Below are positions 23,541-28,062 of a DNA stretch of 28,062 nucleotides, one piece after another. The notes beneath the pieces are model-generated. The model searched no databases. It was given only the letters and a program-made list of their open reading frames with translations, and was not told the origin of the DNA. This DNA comes from TWA4 sp964613155. GTDB lineage: Bacteria; Bacillota; Clostridia; Lachnospirales; Lachnospiraceae. Location: the NCBI GenBank assembly GCA_964613155.1, contig CAZTHP010000029.1, forward strand, positions 1 through 28,062, given 5' to 3'. Made by a program: the position numbers and the translations under genes. Positions within the stretch are counted from its first letter, which is position 1. The number at the start of each line of letters is the position of its first letter.

Positions 23541-23645
23541 GAAATTTACGTGCATTTAACATCTTTTACGCATAGCATTCCGTCTGCGGCAGCAGATAGG
23601 TACATGTATTTTTCAAGAGAAAAGGAGAGGGAAACAGGAAATACT

Positions 23646-25034
23646 ATGATAGCGGCATGGAAGAAAAAGTATATTGGAGATTGGGCATTTTATAAACGAT
23701 ATTTATATCTGGCACTGCCGATGATTCTGCAGAATGCAATTACAAATCTGGTTAGTTTTCTGGATAATATTATGGTGGGGCAGCTCGGTACGGAACAGAT
23801 GTCCGGCGTTGCGATCGTCAACCAGCTGATTTTTGTATATAACCTTGCGATTTTTGGTGCAGCATCGGCTGCGAGTATCTTTGGCGCACAATATTATGGA
23901 AAAGGCAATCATAAGGGACATATGTATTCGTTCCGTTTTAAGCTGTACTCGACCCTGATCGTAACGGCATTTTCCGTGGTCTTATTCCTTACCCATGGAG
24001 CAGATTTAATTTCCCTGTACTTAACGGATACTACGGGAAGCGGTGCTACGGCTATTACGCTGCAGTACGGTCTGGAATATCTTGCGATCATGTTAGTTGG
24101 ACTGGTTCCGTTCTCTGTTACACAGTCTTATGCAACGAATATTAAAGAAACTGGACAGACGCTGGTTCCGATGATCGCCAGCTTTGTAGCCGTTGGTACG
24201 AATGCGGTTCTGGACTATTTGCTGATTTTCGGAATTGGACCTTTTCCGCAGATGGGAATTGCCGGTGCTGCGTGGGCTACAGTAATTGCGCGTTATGTGG
24301 AAGCAATCATCGTTGTTGTATGGGCGCATTCAAATCTGAAACTGAATCAATATCTGATCGGTGCTTATACGGGCTTTGGAATTCCAAAGGCAGAGTTAAA
24401 AGCGATTCTGATCAAAGGCGCTCCATTGATGCTGAACGAAGTGCTGTGGGCAACGGGTATGACTGCTGTTACACAGTGTTATTCTATCCGCGGGCTGGAA
24501 GTCGTTGCTGGACTGAATATTGCTACAACGATCACGAATCTTTTTAACATCGTATATCTTCAGCTGGGTGCATGTATCAGTATTGTCGTGGGACAATATC
24601 TTGGTGCAGGAAAGTTAAAAGAAGCGAAAGATGCCGATAATAAAATGATCGTGTTCAGCGTTTTCTGCTGTATCCTGATGGCGATCATTATGATCCTTGG
24701 CGGCAGGGTGTTCCCGGAAATTTACAATACCACACCGGAGATTAAAGAATTGGCAACACAGTTTATCGCGATTTCCGCTCTTATCATGCCATTCTGCGCA
24801 TTCTGTCATGCTTCGTATTTTACACTCCGTTCCGGCGGCAAGACGATGGTTACCTTTTTATTCGACTCGGTCTTTACCTGGGTGATCGTCGTACCCACTG
24901 CCTTTATTTTGGCACATTACACCGGACTTGGTATTATCAGTATCTATTTCCTGGTACAGGGAACCGAATTGATCAAGGTAGTCATTGGCTACAGCATGGT
25001 ACGCAGCAATGTATGGCTGGTGCAGATGGTATAA
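23646..25034 (+). CDS. MATE-family multidrug/cation exporter
   Basis: The 462-residue membrane protein has twelve hydrophobic segments in two similar halves; Y-L-Y-L-A-L-P-M-I-L-Q-N-A-I-T-N-L-V and D-N-I-M-V-G-Q-L-G-T-E-Q open the first half in the usual MATE way, and G-A-P-L-M-L-N-E the second. It would export drugs or metabolites in exchange for protons or sodium. The frame is open to ATG 23550, but ATG 23646 is preferred because AGGAAA lies close before it (with AAGGAGAGGG further up) and the protein then starts a short way before the first helix. It is not closely similar to the MATE protein at 8874-10244. Substrate unknown. Confidence 0.92.
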   Translation: MIAAWKKKYIGDWAFYKRYLYLALPMILQNAITNLVSFLDNIMVGQLGTEQMSGVAIVNQLIFVYNLAIFGAASAASIFGAQYYGKGNHKGHMYSFRFKLYSTLIVTAFSVVLFLTHGADLISLYLTDTTGSGATAITLQYGLEYLAIMLVGLVPFSVTQSYATNIKETGQTLVPMIASFVAVGTNAVLDYLLIFGIGPFPQMGIAGAAWATVIARYVEAIIVVVWAHSNLKLNQYLIGAYTGFGIPKAELKAILIKGAPLMLNEVLWATGMTAVTQCYSIRGLEVVAGLNIATTITNLFNIVYLQLGACISIVVGQYLGAGKLKEAKDADNKMIVFSVFCCILMAIIMILGGRVFPEIYNTTPEIKELATQFIAISALIMPFCAFCHASYFTLRSGGKTMVTFLFDSVFTWVIVVPTAFILAHYTGLGIISIYFLVQGTELIKVVIGYSMVRSNVWLVQMV

Positions 25035-25069
25035 ATCAAAAAAATGATATAACTTTTTAAGAGAATATA

Positions 25070-25099
25070 TTTTTTAGAGAGAAATTTTTTAGAGAGAAA
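25070..25099. repeat. Two tandem 15-bp repeats after the MATE gene
   Basis: TTTTTTAGAGAGAAA occurs twice without a gap (25070-25084, 25085-25099); the second copy runs into the terminator stem. A further group of about 15-base units (ACATTTTTNNNATGA) lies at 25151-25195. Confidence 0.75.
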
Positions 25100-25142
25100 T
25101 GGGACGTTTGGCAGACTTTTAACTCCAAACGTCCCATTTTTT
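25097..25142 (+). terminator. Rho-independent terminator of the second MATE gene
   Basis: AAATGGGACGTTTGG (25097-25111) and CCAAACGTCCCATTT (25125-25139) form a perfect 15-bp stem with a 13-base loop, and the plus strand continues the T-run to 25142. Confidence 0.88.
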
Positions 25143-25215
25143 GCCCAGAAACATTTTTCTATGAACATTTTTTCCATGAACATTTTTATTCGTGAACCTT
25201 CTAAACGTTTCATAA

Positions 25216-26976
25216 TTAACCGATCAACACTTTTTTCCCTTGAAAAGCAAATCCATATTTTCGAATCCGCTTTGGTGAAATCCCTTTGGCAAGCAACTCG
25301 GTTTCATACTGGCGTTCCTGAATCTGTGCAAGTGCTGCATTTACCGTATCTTGCAAAGAAGCTTCCTCGTCCGGATCCTGTACCTTAAATTCTAAAATAT
25401 AAGCATCATCTTCTGGTTTTAAAGGCTCTAACATCACATCGTAACGTCCAAAACCACTTTCTCTGTTGGAGGTGATCCGATATCTGCCCTGCAATTCTAC
25501 AATCAATCCCAGTACAAAACCGTGGTAAAAGCGTTCTGGCTCCGCTCGTTTTGATTTTTTCTTTCCGGTATCAAATGAACTGAATATTTCAAGTGTCACT
25601 TCGTTCAGATAACGATTCATCGCTTTTACATCACCGAGCAAGAGTGCATGAACAAAGTCATTATAATCTTCTTCTGCTTCAGAAAACCAATCTCTTACCA
25701 TGTTTTGAAACATCAGATAGACTTCACTATTCGTAATCGCAAGCTCATAATTCGGATTAAGTCGAATTTCTTCTTTTCCACGTTCCTGATAATCTTCATG
25801 ACGGATTACCTTCAAATAACCACTTGCAACCAAAAGACTCCAGACCGCTTTTTCATTTCCATCCAGCTGATTGTAAATAATTGCTTCCTCAATTGGTGTT
25901 TTGATCGTCTTGCCAGTTAAAAGAAGCTCAAATTTTTCTTTCATCTTACGATTTCCTTCTCGAAGGAGCTTGGCGATCAAACGATTGGAGCTGGTATTAA
26001 CCCAATAAGAAGTGAATTTTCCAGTGTCCAGGTAATTGAGGATTGACCACGGATTATAGATGTCTTTTTGATCTCCGAAAATAAAACCGTCATACCATTG
26101 TTTCACTTCTGCTTTTTCCGTATAGCCCAGCTCATCCATTGCTGCAAATACTTCTTCTTCTGTAAATCCAAAACAATCCCGGTATTCATTAGAGGTTGTG
26201 GTTACAATCTTTAGATGATTTAAGTCCGAGAAAATCGATTCTTTGCTGATTCGGGTAATCCCTGTCATGATCGCACGTTCCAGCCATGGATTGGTCTTAA
26301 AGGTTGCGTGAAACAAACTTCTAGTGAAACCTGCCAGTTTTTCCCAATATCCATAGACATAGGCTTCCTGCATCGGTGTATCATACTCATCTAACAAAAT
26401 AATTACATTTTTACCATAATAACGTGATAAAAAATCCGAAAGTTTATACAGTGCCATCGGTGCGTCCAACACATTCATCTCATTTGACAAACGATCAAAA
26501 AAACGTCGTTCTGACTCAGACAGCAGCTCACAATCCTTCAAAAAGGAATATTGCTCATACAACTGCTGCAAAAGCTGACAAATCCGATATACAGTCGTTT
26601 CATAATCCATTTCTTTTACATTTGCAAAAGACAAACTGATTACAGGATAGGTTCCCTGTAACTGTCGATAGGTTTCTTCTCGCCAGATTTTTTTCCCTTC
26701 AAACAAATCACTTCGACCTGCGTATTTTACCGAAAAAAATTGCTCCACCATGCTCACATTCAACGTTTTTCCAAAACGTCTCGGACGTGTGATCAAAGTA
26801 ACCGAATCACCGCTTTCCCACCATTCTTTGATAAATGCAGTTTTATCGATATAAAAATAGTTTTTTTCGATCAACTCACTATATTTTTGAATTCCAATCG
26901 CAACTGTTCTTCCCGTAACTGTTTGTTCGATTCCAGCATTTTCCATGACAACTTCTTCCATGACAGTTTCTTCCAT
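25216..26976 (-). CDS. AAA-ATPase-like protein with PD-(D/E)XK nuclease domain
   Basis: This 586-residue protein belongs to the AAA-ATPase_like (PF09820) plus PDDEXK_9 (PF08011) family, abundant in Bacteroidetes, Fusobacteria and Lachnospiraceae, whose role is not established. The ATPase part shows a Walker A variant R-P-R-R-F-G-K-T (64-71) and Walker B V-I-I-L-L-D-E-Y-D (191-199). The nuclease part carries Asp513 in G-R-Y-D-V-M-L and E529-F-K531. All key residues are intact. The N-terminus repeats M-E-E-T-V, M-E-E-V-V, M-E-N-A-G from a 15-bp DNA repeat; the first ATG is chosen because AGGAGG (26982-26987) lies just upstream. It is a single gene with its own promoter and a structured leader. 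No toxin, transposase or phage gene adjoins it. Confidence 0.93.
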   Translation of the reverse strand: MEETVMEEVVMENAGIEQTVTGRTVAIGIQKYSELIEKNYFYIDKTAFIKEWWESGDSVTLITRPRRFGKTLNVSMVEQFFSVKYAGRSDLFEGKKIWREETYRQLQGTYPVISLSFANVKEMDYETTVYRICQLLQQLYEQYSFLKDCELLSESERRFFDRLSNEMNVLDAPMALYKLSDFLSRYYGKNVIILLDEYDTPMQEAYVYGYWEKLAGFTRSLFHATFKTNPWLERAIMTGITRISKESIFSDLNHLKIVTTTSNEYRDCFGFTEEEVFAAMDELGYTEKAEVKQWYDGFIFGDQKDIYNPWSILNYLDTGKFTSYWVNTSSNRLIAKLLREGNRKMKEKFELLLTGKTIKTPIEEAIIYNQLDGNEKAVWSLLVASGYLKVIRHEDYQERGKEEIRLNPNYELAITNSEVYLMFQNMVRDWFSEAEEDYNDFVHALLLGDVKAMNRYLNEVTLEIFSSFDTGKKKSKRAEPERFYHGFVLGLIVELQGRYRITSNRESGFGRYDVMLEPLKPEDDAYILEFKVQDPDEEASLQDTVNAALAQIQERQYETELLAKGISPKRIRKYGFAFQGKKVLIG

Positions 26977-27045
26977 GACAGCCTCCTTTCCTGATTTAAT
27001 TCCAAGGTACTTGTATTCCTTTTCGATTCGATGCGGTTAAAATGC

Positions 27046-27087
27046 CAACAGGATTGTGAACATGCACAGCATGCAGCAATCCTGTTG
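27046..27087 (-). promoter_or_regulatory. Hairpin in the leader of the AAA-ATPase gene
   Basis: CAACAGGATTG (27046-27056) and CAATCCTGTTG (27077-27087) form a perfect 11-bp stem, with CATG and GCATGC dyads in the loop. A second stem, GTTGG (27096-27100) with CCAAC (27112-27116), lies close to the transcription start. After the main stem the minus strand reads GCATTTTAACC, a weak T-run, so attenuation is possible. Confidence 0.5.
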
Positions 27088-27122
27088 ATTTCGCAGTTGG
27101 AGACGCTTGCCCCAACACCCTT

Positions 27123-27151
27123 ATTATAGTATACTCTCCAAATTCTCTCAA
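27123..27151 (-). promoter_or_regulatory. Strong promoter of the AAA-ATPase/PD-(D/E)XK gene
   Basis: On the minus strand TTGAGA (27146-27151), 17 bases and a perfect TATAAT (27123-27128). The leader to ATG 26976 is about 140 bases long. Confidence 0.7.
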
Positions 27152-27231
27152 GAGCAAACACTTGATCAGCGTTTTCTTGAAAATCATTCACACTCTTTTT
27201 TCAGATTCAGATGAAAGAAGACTGTCACAGC

Positions 27232-28062
27232 TTATTTTTTTAAACTCATAATCAGCATCTGCAAGCGGTTTTCAATGTTGGCAAAGCTAACATCGGGGTC
27301 GTAATCTAACGGCAAAATCTGCATATCCGGATACAGTTCTTTTAATCGCTTTGCGATGCCGCGCCCTACGACATGATTCGGCAAACAGCCAAATGGCTGT
27401 AAGATTACTGCTGCTCGGCAGCCTTTTTTCGCATGATGCAGGATTTCACCTGGAATCAGAACGCCTTCTCCAGCATCAAAGGTATGATGAATGATCGGAT
27501 CGCTTTCTTTGACCAGATCCTGCATCCGGCAAGCCGGCTCATATAATGGATGTTCTTTGGCAATCTGATCGGTCATCGCATGCGCAAAGTTAAAAATCTG
27601 ATTAGCAGTACGATACCATATTTTCTGTCCCAACGGCTTTTTCAAATGATATTCCTGAATCTGTGCATCCTGGTAAAAATAGGTTTTCCGTATTACATCC
27701 GTCATACGGGCTTCGATCATTTCGCATCCATTTTTCTCCAGATAAGCTTCGATATCATGATTTGCGCCGGGGTGGAAGTTTAGTAAATACTCCCCTACGA
27801 TCAGCACTCTCGGTTTAGGATTCTCCCGATTATAATCCACTTCCTTCATAATGGCAATTGCTTTTTGGAAACCTTTGCGCGCTCCCAAAACACCATGCTT
27901 CTGCAGTCCGTTGACGACTTCATCTAACGCCTGTTCAAATGCGAGGTCTGCGCTTCCGCTCACCGTTTCATAGGGGCGGATTTTTCGCAGAAGTTCTTCT
28001 AATACGTCGATCATCGGCAAGGTACAGGCGATCCGCAGTGCAGAAAGCAGATTCATCCGAAA
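27232..28062 (-). CDS. Acyl-CoA dehydratase activase-related protein, C-terminal part (5' end outside window)
   Basis: The 276 visible residues run to the window edge without a start (the frame continues above ATG 28056), so this is the C-terminal part of a larger protein. It matches the C-terminal part of the large CoA-substrate-specific activases related to 2-hydroxyglutaryl-CoA dehydratase (HgdC/DUF2229 type): P-R-V-L-I-V-G-E-Y-L-L-N-F-H-P-G-A-N near residue 86, then L-Q-P-F-G-C-L-P-N-H-V-V-G-R-G and L-P-L-D-Y-D-P-D-V-S, with the Cys that may help hold an iron-sulfur cluster. Full proteins usually exceed 1,000 residues and begin with one or two ASKHA ATPase domains, not visible here. The role is inferred from family only; many members have no known substrate. 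Confidence 0.85.
   Translation of the reverse strand, partial: FRMNLLSALRIACTLPMIDVLEELLRKIRPYETVSGSADLAFEQALDEVVNGLQKHGVLGARKGFQKAIAIMKEVDYNRENPKPRVLIVGEYLLNFHPGANHDIEAYLEKNGCEMIEARMTDVIRKTYFYQDAQIQEYHLKKPLGQKIWYRTANQIFNFAHAMTDQIAKEHPLYEPACRMQDLVKESDPIIHHTFDAGEGVLIPGEILHHAKKGCRAAVILQPFGCLPNHVVGRGIAKRLKELYPDMQILPLDYDPDVSFANIENRLQMLIMSLKK

Larger units (their letters stand above)
22977..23645. other. Spacer between coiled-coil and second MATE genes
   Basis: No gene is supported. From low to high position it contains an IS605-like hairpin (23018-23045), about 370 bases of A/T-rich DNA without recognisable features, four tandem 19-20-bp repeats (23423-23506) and the MATE promoter (23512-23540). 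I did not find a convincing promoter for the coiled-coil gene and pilus locus on the minus strand. Confidence 0.4.

Noticed and set aside
24989..25213. Minus-strand open frame of 74 codons between MATE and AAA-ATPase genes
   Set aside because: It covers the MATE terminator and 15-bp repeats, overlaps the MATE coding end, and its pentapeptide repeats follow from the DNA repeats.
26871..27191. Minus-strand open frame of 106 codons over the AAA-ATPase leader
   Set aside because: It spans the promoter and leader hairpin and overlaps the true gene start in another frame; no ribosome site.

Overview
The window looks like chromosome of a low-GC, Gram-positive anaerobe of the Clostridia, most likely a gut Lachnospiraceae or Eubacteriaceae relative. 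The reasons are strong AGGAGG ribosome sites, sortase-anchored pili, an MttB-superfamily quaternary-amine methyltransferase flanked by BCCT carriers, an AAA-ATPase/PD-(D/E)XK gene of a type common in this group, and a 2-hydroxyacyl-CoA-dehydratase activase relative. The genus cannot be fixed from sequence alone. I saw no tRNA, rRNA, prophage or complete insertion sequence.

Region 1 (1-7260) is a quaternary-amine module: the tail of a BCCT carrier and a TetR-type regulator on +, then on the minus strand, in transcription order, a BCCT carrier (7009-5492), an MttB-family corrinoid methyltransferase (5120-3699) and another BCCT carrier (3219-1576). The first carrier of that series has a promoter whose -10 box lies inside one of three palindromic operator copies. 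No corrinoid protein, reductive activator or tetrahydrofolate methyltransferase is present, so a working pathway would need partners elsewhere.

Region 2 (7380-12080) holds a decayed 21-bp repeat tract, a SAM methyltransferase, a MATE exporter whose 3' end has been tandemly duplicated (65-bp units), and a class I aminotransferase of the Asp_aminotransf type. The last two are divergent, each with a well-formed sigma-A-type promoter.

Region 3 (12382-22976, all minus strand) is a pilus locus. In transcription order: a cytoplasmic coiled-coil protein with a ladder of cysteines every 11 residues, a signal peptidase I, a 1,421-aa LPQTG tip adhesin with ten H-x-H(-x3-C) motifs and a fibro-slime domain, an LPSTG backbone pilin, a class C sortase, an LPNTG Cna_B accessory pilin, and a second sortase. 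The signal peptidase would process the secreted subunits, the class C sortase would polymerise the backbone, and the second sortase may anchor the fibre.

Region 4 (22977-28062) holds a possible orphan IS605-like end, a second MATE exporter behind a promoter preceded by four tandem 19-20-bp repeats, an AAA-ATPase/PD-(D/E)XK protein with a structured leader, and the C-terminal part of a CoA-dehydratase activase-type protein cut by the window edge.

A theme of the whole window is short tandem repeats (15, 18, 21, 33, 65, 73 bp) sitting in spacers, often touching the 3' end of a gene.
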